From IMG/VR virus record IMGVR_UViG_3300042542_005394, positions 49,003 to 113,002 of that record: a DNA stretch of 64,000 nt; one strand, given 5' to 3'. The notes under the pieces are model-generated. The model did not search any database. It saw nothing but the letters and a program-made list of their open reading frames with translations, and was not told the origin of the DNA. Source of the stretch: a virus. Numbering within the stretch: the stretch's first letter is position 1; every line of letters starts with the position of its first letter. The translations under genes were made by a program, and so were the position numbers. Positions 26,504 through 35,293 of this stretch are shown in pieces.

Positions 26504-28324
26504 TTACTCATCTAAATATAAAGTTGCACTATCCAATAATTTACGATTGTTGATTGGATAAAATTGTTTATAACTTAGATTTCTTTTAGGAAAACCTTTA
26601 GTTGTAGATAACGCAAATAATAAACCAAATGCAGACTGATTTTTCCCGCAATAATAGGGAATACAATTACTACTACCAGAGCAACATTCTCCTGTTGGAG
26701 GATTAGCATTACAGCCCTCATATTGTTTTCTAATAAATTCATCTACACAAGGGCCAGTATTTGGTCCATTATTTAGAGCATTAATAAGTCTATACAACAG
26801 AGCATCAGAATTAGAAAGAAATCCACTAACAGCTAATAAAGAAGGTAAGTCAGGCGAAAGAATGATATTGTTCTCTTGCAAATCTAGTCCTATCCTAGCT
26901 CCAGCAGAAGCAACATTAGATGGACAAAATTTACTTCTACAACCCTTAAAGCTTGGACTGTGATTAAATTTAGTCATTCCTTTAAGATGACTTTCTGTAA
27001 CCAAAAAAGATCCTGGAGGAATAGGTCCCCAGCTAGGCTCTCCTCCACTATTCCAGTCCCCCCAACTATTTGCAATCAAATACACACACTCAGGATACTC
27101 TATTTTTGTATCATCATAGCCTATAATAGAAAAAGTATGATACCAAATTCTATCTGGATAAGCTACGCCGCTAGAATCTCGTGAATTAGGAAATCCTACA
27201 TTAGTCATCCAGACAACACCATATCCATTAAATAGTAAGTCTTTTATTCTATTCATTCTAGTATTATCGTCTCCGCCAATAAAAGATATTGTTTTAAATC
27301 TTTCTATGGCTGTATGATCGTTAACATAATCCGTGGTACCGGGCATTATTTCTGCAGCATTTTTATAGTTATAGTTATTTTTACTTTGAAAATATTTTAA
27401 AAATATATCATCAGTACACGCATAAAAATTAGGACCACTATTATTAATAAAATTACCATATCCTCCATAACTTTTCCTTTTTAGGATTCCAATATGTTTT
27501 AGAGTGGAAAAGTCTATATCCATCATCATTCGTAGTTCGATAATAGTATCTAGGTTAAGTTTGCTATTAGAATTTTTTTGTATGTATGAAAAATATAATC
27601 TATTAGTTTCTGGCGCCCCGCAGCACATTTCTTTATTTTCAACACAGGTTTTAGCCTGACAACATAAACTACCCGGCTCTTCTGGATTACAAGTTTCACA
27701 ACTTACACATTTAGGAGTAGTTTCAGGAGGAAAAACTTTGCAATAAAAGTCGGCTCCTGCCGCTCCTTTCTCTGGATTCTTTATACAGTTAAAGAAGTAC
27801 TCTGTGTCTCCTTCTCTATAAGAGCATCCTGGTGCCTGCTGATTTTGAGCTATTTCCTCCGTTACAATATCTGGTCCTAACATCATTAAACAGTCCGGTA
27901 ATGAGTTGTTACCAAAATGCTCAAGATACTCAGCAGACATGCGACTTTCCCATTTATGATATTCTCTAGTATTCTCAATATCGCATGCTCTGGTAATGTC
28001 GCAAGCATTTCTTACAGCATGAGATGTGCCGCTTCTTGTTGTTGGTTGAATTTCTGTAAAAGCTTCTGCATCTATACGGCTTAAAAATTTATATGGTATT
28101 CCTAACTTTCCTGCTCCCGTATCTTTTATCCCTAAAGGATTTTGCTCAGAAGGTACTATATCAACATAAGGAGCGCCTTCTATACATGGATACTTTAGAT
28201 GTCTCAGAAATCGTATTAAACGAGGTAAATCATACGGAGTACCATTAGCTTCATACATGATTATGGAGTCATAATAACACGGCTCCAGAGTGTACTGCAA
28301 ATATAATTCCTGGGGAGATAGCAT
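26504..28324 (-). CDS. Papain-fold protein lacking the catalytic Cys (pseudo-peptidase), Cys-rich insert
   Basis: 606 residues. Aligns by eye with the peptidase at 29594: TTRSGTSHAVRNACD matches TTGDCVSHGTRNACD, but the nucleophile Cys is Gly99. The His (IWYHTFSIIGYDD) and Asn (LIANSWGDWNSGG, then EPSWGPIPPGSFLV) positions are kept. A Cys-rich stretch (about residues 200-240, CVSCETCN, LCCQAKTC, MCCGAP) has no counterpart in the paralogue. Likely non-catalytic C1-family scaffold, perhaps virion-associated. Starts 5 nt before the repeat protein gene. Confidence 0.75.
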   Translation of the reverse strand: MLSPQELYLQYTLEPCYYDSIIMYEANGTPYDLPRLIRFLRHLKYPCIEGAPYVDIVPSEQNPLGIKDTGAGKLGIPYKFLSRIDAEAFTEIQPTTRSGTSHAVRNACDITRACDIENTREYHKWESRMSAEYLEHFGNNSLPDCLMMLGPDIVTEEIAQNQQAPGCSYREGDTEYFFNCIKNPEKGAAGADFYCKVFPPETTPKCVSCETCNPEEPGSLCCQAKTCVENKEMCCGAPETNRLYFSYIQKNSNSKLNLDTIIELRMMMDIDFSTLKHIGILKRKSYGGYGNFINNSGPNFYACTDDIFLKYFQSKNNYNYKNAAEIMPGTTDYVNDHTAIERFKTISFIGGDDNTRMNRIKDLLFNGYGVVWMTNVGFPNSRDSSGVAYPDRIWYHTFSIIGYDDTKIEYPECVYLIANSWGDWNSGGEPSWGPIPPGSFLVTESHLKGMTKFNHSPSFKGCRSKFCPSNVASAGARIGLDLQENNIILSPDLPSLLAVSGFLSNSDALLYRLINALNNGPNTGPCVDEFIRKQYEGCNANPPTGECCSGSSNCIPYYCGKNQSAFGLLFALSTTKGFPKRNLSYKQFYPINNRKLLDSATLYLDE

Positions 28325-28327
28325 AAT

Positions 28328-28576
28328 TTATTTGCTGGTTAATTTATTATATAAAACAAGAGTTAGCACACCACCAACTGTACCAGCAAATAGTCCAGCA
28401 GGAGATAGAGTTTCATATTTACCAATCATATATAAAATAGCCCCACCCATGTATGATCCTGCTACTCCAAGAGCGACCGTTTTAACAAAACCAAAATTTT
28501 CTTCGCCAGGAACTAAACTTTTAGCAATTGATCCCACGAATAAGCCATAAACACACCATACTAATAGACTAAACAT
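28328..28576 (-). CDS. GlsB/YeaQ/YmgE-family small membrane protein
   Basis: 82 residues with three hydrophobic segments and glycine-rich motifs: LLVWCVYGLFVGSIAKSLVPG then VKTVALGVAGSYMGG and AGLFAGTVGGVLTLVLYN. This is the layout of the GlsB/YeaQ/YmgE (transglycosylase-associated) family. In a phage it could act at the host membrane during lysis or superinfection; unknown. Confidence 0.75.
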   Translation of the reverse strand: MFSLLVWCVYGLFVGSIAKSLVPGEENFGFVKTVALGVAGSYMGGAILYMIGKYETLSPAGLFAGTVGGVLTLVLYNKLTSK

Positions 28577-28967
28577 TGGCAGCCTCCACTAAGGTTTGAA
28601 TATCATCATCCGTGAGAGTTTCTCCTGTATTCAGCAGGGCCGATAGTATGCTTAGCCCATATTTTTCATAATCTTCTCTGTTCATTTCTTTGCGTAAAAC
28701 TTTTTTGATTCTCATTTTGGTAAACCAACCACGATTTCTAGAAAATGTTTTTATTTGTTCTCCATATAATATATATTTATCTTCCGGAGAGCAACTAGAT
28801 GATAACTTATTTTTATTACATTCTTGTAGTATTCTGACGCAAGTGAGTATAATGCTAATTATCATCAAAATAGTAACAATAGCAAAGCCATATTCATCAT
28901 TTCTTTGCACTTGAGATTTTTCAAGAATTTTAATTGCTATATTTTTAAGTTTTTCATTACTATCCAT
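28569..28967 (-). CDS. Single-pass membrane protein, unknown
   Basis: 132 residues from the ATG at 28967 (AAAGG 8 nt upstream, just after the previous stop). One transmembrane segment (YGFAIVTILMIISIILTCVRI, residues about 27-46, written here only in outline), followed by a basic/charged cytoplasmic-type domain. No recognised family. Confidence 0.6.
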   Translation of the reverse strand: MDSNEKLKNIAIKILEKSQVQRNDEYGFAIVTILMIISIILTCVRILQECNKNKLSSSCSPEDKYILYGEQIKTFSRNRGWFTKMRIKKVLRKEMNREDYEKYGLSILSALLNTGETLTDDDIQTLVEAANV

Positions 28968-28971
28968 TAGT

Positions 28972-29322
28972 TTACCTTTTGTTGTTTTTAGGTAAGGGAC
29001 AAACACCATTTGGACAATCTTTACGAGGAGGAGTTGGCGCTGGTGTGACGGACTTAATTGGACCAATAGAAATAGTTCCTGAACCTTCATCCGGTTCGCA
29101 ATAATTACAATCTATTTTTTTAATACCATCACCACTCATATACCAACCCTTACCCTTGCATACAGGACAGTCTTTGCGCTTGTGTTTAATTGTGATCTCG
29201 TCTGAGTGCTTAGCTTTTATAATACCTCCAGCTATGACCACTGGGGCGGTTGTAGAGCCATAGTATGAGTCTTGAAATGAGAGAAAGCCTATAGCTAATA
29301 TTCCACACATTATTTTATTCAT
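28972..29322 (-). CDS. Exported protein with DnaJ-type zinc knuckles
   Basis: 116 residues. Hydrophobic N-terminus (MNKIMCGILAIGFLSF) looks like a signal peptide. The middle has CPVCKGKGWYMSGDG and CNYCEPDEG, CxxCxGxG-like repeats as in DnaJ zinc fingers; a proline-rich stretch and CPNGVCPLP end the protein. Role unknown; neighbours are small membrane/exported proteins. Confidence 0.6.
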   Translation of the reverse strand: MNKIMCGILAIGFLSFQDSYYGSTTAPVVIAGGIIKAKHSDEITIKHKRKDCPVCKGKGWYMSGDGIKKIDCNYCEPDEGSGTISIGPIKSVTPAPTPPRKDCPNGVCPLPKNNKR

Positions 29323-29323
29323 A

Positions 29324-29533
29324 TTACTTCCTCCATGGAAGAGGGATAACTTTATCTATACTATCTATTACTTTCTTAAGTGGTCTTGGTCTGTTAGGTT
29401 TGCTTGGAGAAGGAGTAACTTCTGGCTTTGGTTTGGACGGACCATATTTGTCAAAAAGAGCAGCTAATCTTTCGATTACGCTAATAATGAGATTGATTAA
29501 TGCTCTGATTTGCAATCTTTCTCTTAAATTCAT
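29324..29533 (-). CDS. Small hypothetical protein, Pro/Lys-rich tail
   Basis: 69 residues; the ATG at 29533 is chosen because GAGGTGG precedes it (the ATG at 29545 contains that site). Amphipathic helix followed by KPKPEVTPSPSKPNRPRP. A GGTGTAT promoter element stands 37 nt upstream (29570-29576). Confidence 0.6.
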   Translation of the reverse strand: MNLRERLQIRALINLIISVIERLAALFDKYGPSKPKPEVTPSPSKPNRPRPLKKVIDSIDKVIPLPWRK

Positions 29534-29569
29534 AAACCACCTCATAGAGTATTAATGCTACATATATTA

Positions 29570-29576
29570 ATACACC
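29570..29576 (-). promoter_or_regulatory. GGTGTAT late-type promoter element
   Basis: Minus strand reads GTGGTGTATTAATATATG, in the 60-nt gap between the intein-containing peptidase (stop 29594) and the small gene at 29324-29533. Member of the recurring promoter family. Confidence 0.55.
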
Positions 29577-29593
29577 ACAAAATAGCCTATATT

Positions 29594-31612
29594 TTAGAGA
29601 TAGGTATCAAAGCCGTAATCTGGGAGTTTTTGTAGTGGAAACCCGTCGAATCCACTAAAAGCATACGATCCATTTTGAGAAAGCATACCTTCAGCAACAT
29701 CTGCGTGAATAAGAAACGATCCATCTGGAATTGGTCCCCATTCTGGATGACCACCATCGTTCCATTTGCCCCAGCTATTTTGAACTAGAAATGCTGGTTC
29801 TCCTTGGGTATCATCACATGCTATCCATGCCATGCAATTATGAGATGCTACTCCGTCTACTATATAACTGTGATTGTTTTTAACTTCTAAATTATATACT
29901 TTACCTATATATTTATTAGATTTAATGTTTCTAATAGGATTATATAAATAATTACTATCGTTTTTTAGTTTGGATACAGCATTCTTCAAATTCCAGGCTA
30001 GAGTATAAGAGCTATTATGAGAATTATAAGCAGTATCCCCATGTTTTTGCTCAAATATAGTTGGCTTATAGTCTAAATTAATTAATATATTTCTTAATTG
30101 ATAAATTAATGGTTTATTGCTCATACTGATATATTTGATTTCTTTTCTATAGAAACCATCACCACAAAAAATACCATCTATAATACTTTCTACATCCCAC
30201 CCTTCGGTTAATAAAAATTCTGGTATTTGTCGTTCTGTAGAATAATGACCAAACCAGCTATCAAATGAACGAGCTAATACGGAAGAATCACAGTACACTC
30301 GGATATAGGTTGTGTGTTCTTTAATTCTGATTTTAAGACCCAATATATCAAAAGCTTTTTTTAGTCTAGCTATATAATCTTTTTCTGTAATAGAAAAGGT
30401 AAAACAAATTTTATGATTTTTTACACTATTTCCATCGGCAATATATAGACCAAACATCCAAGCAACATCGTTATTAGGATGATTTAGTTGTTCCGGAATA
30501 TTTTTGGTTTTATTACTAATACCTATATATGGTAATCCTGCGAATGGTTTTGATTGAAATTTTGTTTTTGGAGTAACTAGCCAGTCCGTATCTATAATAT
30601 CTTTTGCTTCCACCCACATTAATTTTCTTTTTTCAACTTTTTGTTTTTGCTTTTTGATAACTAATACCCCGCCATCGGACTCTTCTATGTCTTCATATTC
30701 TTTAATATCTCTTATATTTCTAAAAATTAATATAGGATGCTCTGCTGTTACATTAAAAGAAGGTAATCCCCAAGCTCTAACAGATACCACTTCTCCATCA
30801 TAGTCTTTTTCAAAAACATGACTTACAGAATCGACTTCTCCGATATGATTAAATAGTTTATCTCCTACGTAAAAACTATTGATAGTTTTATTTCCATCGG
30901 GGGTAAAAACTAAAGAATTTGACATATAACAATGAGCCCAACTACCAGATACTTTTGCGAATCCCTTTTTATCTCTAGTATTACTAAATCCATAACTAGA
31001 GCATACGGCTAACCCATAACCATTAGCAAGAGCATCACGAGCTTCTTCTACTGTTCGTATTAGTGAAGCTGTCTTGATCTGGTGATCATTAGAAAGGTCT
31101 AATACCTTATCAGGAAGACCTCTGCCACCCCAACCCGCTCCTAAATTACCATTATATTTACTAAAGTCCACAAAACCATAATTCTTTCTTACCACAATAC
31201 CACCAACCTTACTAACAAATTCAGCTGCTCTGGCACAACTCATGCCCTGTCCACTAAATCCCCTATATCCATAGATAGCCTCTGTTGCACCCCTTGCTGT
31301 CCAATCCTCTCTCTCGTTATGTACATCTATTTCTACTGCTCTTGTAACATCACAAGCGTTTCGTGTTCCATGACTAACACAATCCCCAGTGGTTTGTCTT
31401 TCGTTATAAGGATTTTTATCAAATTTTAACACACTCTTATATGGTGTTGATAGTTTACCCTTACCACTACCACTAATTTTTTTACTAGCATCACCGAATA
31501 GTGGATATTTGGAAGTTTCCATCAAATGATCATATACGTGCTGTTCAAATAAACAACCACTAAAACCATTACGATAATTATCATATAATTCTTTTGGTGT
31601 CATTCTTGCCAT
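29594..31612 (-). CDS. Papain-like cysteine peptidase interrupted by an intein
   Basis: 672 residues; the spliced product would be 307. Host domain: catalytic Cys78 in QTTGDCVSHGTRNACD, catalytic His227 in SGSWAH directly followed by the intein (228-592), and Asn in VQNSWGKWNDGGHPEWG after it. So this is a C1-type fold in which the intein sits at the His motif (GSWAH/CMAWIAC). The Arg/Gly-rich remainder has no signal peptide. Its paralogue at 26504 lacks the Cys. Gene overlaps the upstream membrane-anchored gene by 1 nt. Possibly a virion-associated or maturation peptidase; substrate unknown. Confidence 0.85.
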   Translation of the reverse strand: MARMTPKELYDNYRNGFSGCLFEQHVYDHLMETSKYPLFGDASKKISGSGKGKLSTPYKSVLKFDKNPYNERQTTGDCVSHGTRNACDVTRAVEIDVHNEREDWTARGATEAIYGYRGFSGQGMSCARAAEFVSKVGGIVVRKNYGFVDFSKYNGNLGAGWGGRGLPDKVLDLSNDHQIKTASLIRTVEEARDALANGYGLAVCSSYGFSNTRDKKGFAKVSGSWAHCYMSNSLVFTPDGNKTINSFYVGDKLFNHIGEVDSVSHVFEKDYDGEVVSVRAWGLPSFNVTAEHPILIFRNIRDIKEYEDIEESDGGVLVIKKQKQKVEKRKLMWVEAKDIIDTDWLVTPKTKFQSKPFAGLPYIGISNKTKNIPEQLNHPNNDVAWMFGLYIADGNSVKNHKICFTFSITEKDYIARLKKAFDILGLKIRIKEHTTYIRVYCDSSVLARSFDSWFGHYSTERQIPEFLLTEGWDVESIIDGIFCGDGFYRKEIKYISMSNKPLIYQLRNILINLDYKPTIFEQKHGDTAYNSHNSSYTLAWNLKNAVSKLKNDSNYLYNPIRNIKSNKYIGKVYNLEVKNNHSYIVDGVASHNCMAWIACDDTQGEPAFLVQNSWGKWNDGGHPEWGPIPDGSFLIHADVAEGMLSQNGSYAFSGFDGFPLQKLPDYGFDTYL
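29837..30931 (-). mobile_element. Intein with LAGLIDADG homing endonuclease (365 residues)
   Basis: Begins at Cys (CYMSNSLVFTPDG, block A) and ends VDGVASHN followed by extein Cys+1 (CMAWIA). Block B is NVTAEHPILIF (TxxH). The endonuclease has two LAGLIDADG-like helices, WMFGLYIADGNS and SIIDGIFCGDGF. Block F is YIGKVYNLEVKNNHSYIVD. All residues needed for class 1 splicing (C1, TxxH, penultimate His, terminal Asn, C+1) are present, so it should splice. Extein residue -1 is the catalytic His. Confidence 0.92.
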
Positions 31613-32100
31613 TATTTACTAGCCTCATTATAAGCCCAAGCTAATGCATTGAAACCATCTACAGCCTTAGCTCTTAGTTCTGTTGAAAGATTGATATTAT
31701 CGTCGCCAACTGCTGCGAACATGACCTCTTTAGCTTCTTTGGCTAAATTTGGATATTTGCCTTTCACATCCAACTTTAACATAGGACCAGCAATACTATT
31801 AGCTTGGCGAATCTCATCAGTATTTTTAATTACAACATCTTCGCCATCTAATTTAACCAATCGTCCTAGATCAAGACTCAAGTCTCGCAACCTCTTAAAA
31901 TCATTTTTTGAACCACCCGAACCTTTAAGCAAAGTTACTACATCATTTGCTTCTTTTTTAAGAGTTTCGTCTGTTGGAGCAGTTAGCTCCATCACATCTA
32001 CATTAGCTGGGGAAACTGGCACAAATCTAGATGGGTCTAACTTAGTTAACCCTACCAATATTAGTAATCCAGCAACAACTAGAATTATATTCTTATTCAT
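31612..32100 (-). CDS. Membrane-anchored hypothetical protein
   Basis: 162 residues; N-terminal signal-anchor (NIILVVAGLLILVGL), then a helical acidic/basic domain with KGSGGSKNDFKRLRDLSLDLG. Overlaps the peptidase start and, by 4 nt, the previous gene. Together with the two genes upstream it forms a small set of membrane proteins. No family recognised. Confidence 0.6.
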   Translation of the reverse strand: MNKNIILVVAGLLILVGLTKLDPSRFVPVSPANVDVMELTAPTDETLKKEANDVVTLLKGSGGSKNDFKRLRDLSLDLGRLVKLDGEDVVIKNTDEIRQANSIAGPMLKLDVKGKYPNLAKEAKEVMFAAVGDDNINLSTELRAKAVDGFNALAWAYNEASK

Positions 32101-32474
32101 TTGACAGCATCCTTGTTACAAACATTAGGACTTAAGAAAGGAAACATTTGATCAGCCACCTTAACTGCTTCAGAACATCCGCTCTGAACAGCAAGATCGC
32201 GAGTTTGTTTCCAGCTTACTACCAGCTTAAAAAAAGTGTCTTCTGTATCATTCTTTTTAGACGGCAAAACTACTGGATCAATAGTTGGAACATTAACAAC
32301 CGGTAAGGCTGATCCACTCTTAATCTTCTCGGTTAGTGATAAAAGAAACTTTTGAACCGGACTAAGTTTATCCTTAAACAATACCCATAATACTAATCCC
32401 ACACCAGCATAAAGAGCCAGATCCGTTGGGCCTAACTTGCTGCTAAATTCTTGAAAACTTTCTGTAAAATTCAT
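32097..32474 (-). CDS. Single-pass membrane protein, unknown
   Basis: 125 residues. One hydrophobic segment (LALYAGVGLVLWVLF, about 19-33) then a Lys-rich linker (KDKLSPVQKFLLSLTEKIK) and two cysteines in the C-terminal domain (SGCSEA, PNVCNKD). Unknown role. Confidence 0.6.
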   Translation of the reverse strand: MNFTESFQEFSSKLGPTDLALYAGVGLVLWVLFKDKLSPVQKFLLSLTEKIKSGSALPVVNVPTIDPVVLPSKKNDTEDTFFKLVVSWKQTRDLAVQSGCSEAVKVADQMFPFLSPNVCNKDAVK

Positions 32475-32485
32475 CTTAGCCTCTC

Positions 32486-32923
32486 TTATTTATCTGAAAC
32501 TCTGGGTTTAACATCAACAAAAGTATTTACCCTTACACTAGGATCAACAAATACGCCCGTTTGTCTAAATGTTGTGACCATAGCATCAATGGTAGAACTT
32601 ACTAGTATCATCAAAAACGATTTGAGATACTTATGTATAATAGGTTCAACCAGAGATGGAACAAAGGGAATATCTATCACAATGAAAACACTATCATAAA
32701 ACTTAGATAATAGATCCATAGCAATAACTTTTTTATCTTTACCAGTTAGGTCTGTCGCACTATTCTCTATGATCTGAACTGTGCTAGCTACTGCTAGTTG
32801 CAATATTTTCCACGCTTGAGATATAGCAACAGCTTTTACTTCTTTAAGTGATTGTTTGGCTTGATCTATTAGCTTATCAACTTCTGATAGTATAAGAGAT
32901 TGTATTTCTACAGAAACCGACAT
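32486..32923 (-). CDS. Hypothetical protein of the late block
   Basis: 145 residues, amphipathic helices with a hydrophobic middle (DSVFIVIDIPFVPSLVEPI) that might associate with membrane. Own promoter element: TTGGTGTACTACTTATAG 35 nt upstream (32958-32964), RBS AAGGA. Not recognised. Confidence 0.6.
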   Translation of the reverse strand: MSVSVEIQSLILSEVDKLIDQAKQSLKEVKAVAISQAWKILQLAVASTVQIIENSATDLTGKDKKVIAMDLLSKFYDSVFIVIDIPFVPSLVEPIIHKYLKSFLMILVSSTIDAMVTTFRQTGVFVDPSVRVNTFVDVKPRVSDK

Positions 32924-32957
32924 AGTTTTATCCTTTATATAAGAGCTACTATAAGTA

Positions 32958-32964
32958 GTACACC
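32958..32964 (-). promoter_or_regulatory. GGTGTAC variant of late-type promoter element
   Basis: Minus-strand TTTTTGGTGTACTACTTATAG in the gap between the holin-like gene (stop 32973) and the gene at 32486-32923. One substitution relative to GGTGTAT. Confidence 0.5.
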
Positions 32965-32972
32965 AAAAACGG

Positions 32973-33311
32973 CTATTTTTTAATCTGTGGTTTTTTCTTG
33001 GTTTTTCTGGTTACTGGCTTCTTTTTCTGTTTGGGAACCGTTATCGTTTCGGTTTTTGGAGATTCTGGGTGATTGTCTTTTTCTGAACTCCACCAAATTT
33101 TTTTAATTTCTGTTCGTCCTTTAATATAGCGAAATAGTACCGCTAATTGACCTATAATCAAAATAAAGGCCTCAACTCCTCTACTAGTTTCTGCTATTAG
33201 ATCTTCTTTTTGACCATGATCATCCAATAATCCCACTAGGTATAGACCACTAAAAATAAAACTTACTACGGTTAACCAGAATTCACTAGTTCTATAGCCG
33301 GGTTTTACCAT
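32973..33311 (-). CDS. Holin-like small membrane protein
   Basis: 112 residues from the ATG at 33311 (TTGGAG 6 nt upstream). Two transmembrane segments (FWLTVVSFIFSGLYLVGLL and AFILIIGQLAVLFRYI) separated by a short polar loop, then a strongly basic tail (KQKKKPVTRKTKKKPQIKK). This is a class II holin-like topology, and it sits in the late block, but no sequence family confirms lysis function. Confidence 0.5.
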   Translation of the reverse strand: MVKPGYRTSEFWLTVVSFIFSGLYLVGLLDDHGQKEDLIAETSRGVEAFILIIGQLAVLFRYIKGRTEIKKIWWSSEKDNHPESPKTETITVPKQKKKPVTRKTKKKPQIKK

Positions 33312-33354
33312 ATTAAACTCCAAATAAAGATAGGATTTATATATTTAGAATAAT

Positions 33355-33361
33355 ATACACC
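33355..33361 (-). promoter_or_regulatory. GGTGTAT late-type promoter element
   Basis: Minus-strand ATCGGTGTATATTATTC, 44 nt before the holin-like gene start, immediately downstream of the fibre-gene stop at 33370. Confidence 0.55.
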
Positions 33362-33369
33362 GATTAGCA

Positions 33370-34008
33370 CTATACGTTTTGGTCAACAAATCCGAAGCAA
33401 ACTGTGCAGTAATATTCGGCAGCTCCGTAATTAAACGTCACACTACTCATTGTTCCGTCGATTCGTATAATGTTAAAACCTTCTTCTCCAACAAATTGAG
33501 TATATTGTGTAGAATTTACTTGGTTTAGGTATATTGTTTGTGTGTTGGGAACAATACCGTTTGACGACCAAATAGGAGTAAAAGGTTTTGGATCACCATT
33601 CCCATCAAGCACTTGTACGGGAACTGCTCCGCCCGCTTGACCAACACTTGCAAATGCAACCAAAGCATCCGTGATTGGTTGGCTAAATACAGCAGTAAAT
33701 ACTCCCTGCTCTGTGTTTGCAATTTGATTACCGCTAGTTGGTACTCCATATTCTGCGGGAAAGAGTTCGGACGCAACCATTCCAGTATGCAAAAACATGC
33801 CACCACCGTTCTGGGTAATATTGACTGTTATATTATTTTGACCAATTCCTGATGCTGTAGATTCCGTAATAGAATTCATTGTCATCCATTGAAAACCAGA
33901 ACTTCCAAAAACAGGAAACACTTGTTCTGTTCCCAAAAATATTTTAGAAACATTATTATTACCTAATTTAATAGCAGATGTTACAGAATTATTTAATAAT
34001 ATAGACAT
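33370..34008 (-). CDS. Probable virion structural protein (tail-fibre type)
   Basis: 212 residues, Ser/Gly/Thr/Asn-rich beta-type sequence. N-terminus MSILLNNSVTSAIKLGNNNVSKIFLGTEQVF has the I-K-L-G-x-x-x-V-x-K-I-x-x-G pattern seen at the start of many tail-fibre-associated proteins. Ends VCFGFVDQNV. Follows the fibre-like gene at 34009 with no gap. Confidence 0.55.
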   Translation of the reverse strand: MSILLNNSVTSAIKLGNNNVSKIFLGTEQVFPVFGSSGFQWMTMNSITESTASGIGQNNITVNITQNGGGMFLHTGMVASELFPAEYGVPTSGNQIANTEQGVFTAVFSQPITDALVAFASVGQAGGAVPVQVLDGNGDPKPFTPIWSSNGIVPNTQTIYLNQVNSTQYTQFVGEEGFNIIRIDGTMSSVTFNYGAAEYYCTVCFGFVDQNV

Positions 34009-35052
34009 TTATGAGATAACATACAAAGTAGTAGAATTTTTAGTAACAAGAGCGTCGTAATTTGCTTGAGATATACTAACTATATTAGTAATATTAATTG
34101 AATTTGGAACTAGTCCAGTATTACTTGGTACTCCAGCAGAAGTTTGAGTGGTGTTATCTGAGAATGTGATACTACCACTAGCTGGTAATGTTAATGCCCC
34201 ATCTGTGCCAAAAGTCCAGAGATTGGTATTTGAATCGGTGCCGATCACAACATCTCCACCATCTTTTTCAATCTTAACATATTGATCATCATCACCCAAA
34301 TAAATATCAACCGTCGAAGGATCTCCTGCCACAAGATGTACATGACTATGTTCTGAACTAGATATTCCATTATTAGTTACAGTAATAAACTGACCAATGG
34401 GCATAGCATTTTCTTCAAAATCATAATATAAAGCTGGATCATTTTGAGTCTGTTCATTAGTGGATCTTGTGCCATCAACACTTGTTAGTGTAAGAGTAAA
34501 TTCAGAAATAGTACTATTAGCTGGTATTGTCCAAGTAATACTTTCTGCCTCTGGACCGGTTGTACTTACGAAAGTTAGTTTACCAGTTAGTGCTCGACCC
34601 AATGATTGTGGGGTAACTCCAGTACCAGAGATTGTATAGTTTACTGTTCCAAAATAAGACCAGGTTTGTAAAGTAACTATAATAGTAATAGGATTACCAT
34701 ATTCAATATAATTACTAGAACTAATTGCCCAAATAGCTGCGGTTGGACGAATTACTAAACTCTGTCCAGAAGCTGCTGTTGGAGGCATTAAAGATACTGT
34801 ATTATTTGTTTCACTGAATATGCTGCCGCTGGGTAATGTTAAAGAACCATTTCCAGTAAGTATAACTTCTTTATCGTCTTTAATTAATCTGTCTGATGAA
34901 GAACCTACGACTCCTATAGCACTAGTGAGTTCGCTTAAAGTTATTTTTTTAGTAACTCCGCTAACTAATGGACTGTCCATGAATAAAAATATATCATCGC
35001 TACTTAGTGATCCACTACCTGTTGGAAATTCGTTTATTCTTTTTATACTCAT
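34009..35052 (-). CDS. Tail-fibre-like structural protein
   Basis: 347 residues from the ATG at 35052 (2 nt after the previous stop). N-terminal INEFPTGSGSLSSDDIFLFMD and ITLSELTSAIG is a frequent opening of phage fibre proteins; the middle has TLPASGSITFSDNTTQT repeats; the C-terminus IVSISQANYDALVTKNSTTLY is the I-x-Y-x-A-L-x-x-K-x-x-x-T-x-Y module of upper tail-fibre proteins, also present in the gene at 35766. Confidence 0.7.
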   Translation of the reverse strand: MSIKRINEFPTGSGSLSSDDIFLFMDSPLVSGVTKKITLSELTSAIGVVGSSSDRLIKDDKEVILTGNGSLTLPSGSIFSETNNTVSLMPPTAASGQSLVIRPTAAIWAISSSNYIEYGNPITIIVTLQTWSYFGTVNYTISGTGVTPQSLGRALTGKLTFVSTTGPEAESITWTIPANSTISEFTLTLTSVDGTRSTNEQTQNDPALYYDFEENAMPIGQFITVTNNGISSSEHSHVHLVAGDPSTVDIYLGDDDQYVKIEKDGGDVVIGTDSNTNLWTFGTDGALTLPASGSITFSDNTTQTSAGVPSNTGLVPNSINITNIVSISQANYDALVTKNSTTLYVIS

Positions 35053-35053
35053 A

Positions 35054-35275
35054 TTAGCCACCAACCAATGTTTGATCATCAACTAATTGTACAAAAATAC
35101 CGTTATAGAATCTATTACCATATTTACTCTGAATAGAACTTATAGCTGGAGTATTTTTAACATTGGTATTATTAGTATTATGTGTTCCGGTAAAAGTTGT
35201 TGATGTAATCGTTGTACCATTTTTAATAGGTTGACTGTTTTTACTTTTAGCAATATCTGTGAATGGTCTGCTCAT
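35054..35275 (-). CDS. Small hypothetical protein of the fibre cluster
   Basis: 73 residues, Thr/Asn-rich (TTITSTTFTGTHNTNNTN) with C-terminal GNRFYNGIFVQLVDDQTLVGG. Likely structural or assembly; not recognised. Confidence 0.55.
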   Translation of the reverse strand: MSRPFTDIAKSKNSQPIKNGTTITSTTFTGTHNTNNTNVKNTPAISSIQSKYGNRFYNGIFVQLVDDQTLVGG

Positions 35276-35293
35276 TTTTTATCTCCATTAATA

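Noticed and set aside
31649-32104. Plus-strand ORF of 151 codons opposite the gene at 31612
   Set aside because: Antisense shadow of a membrane-anchored minus-strand gene; no operon context or start signal.
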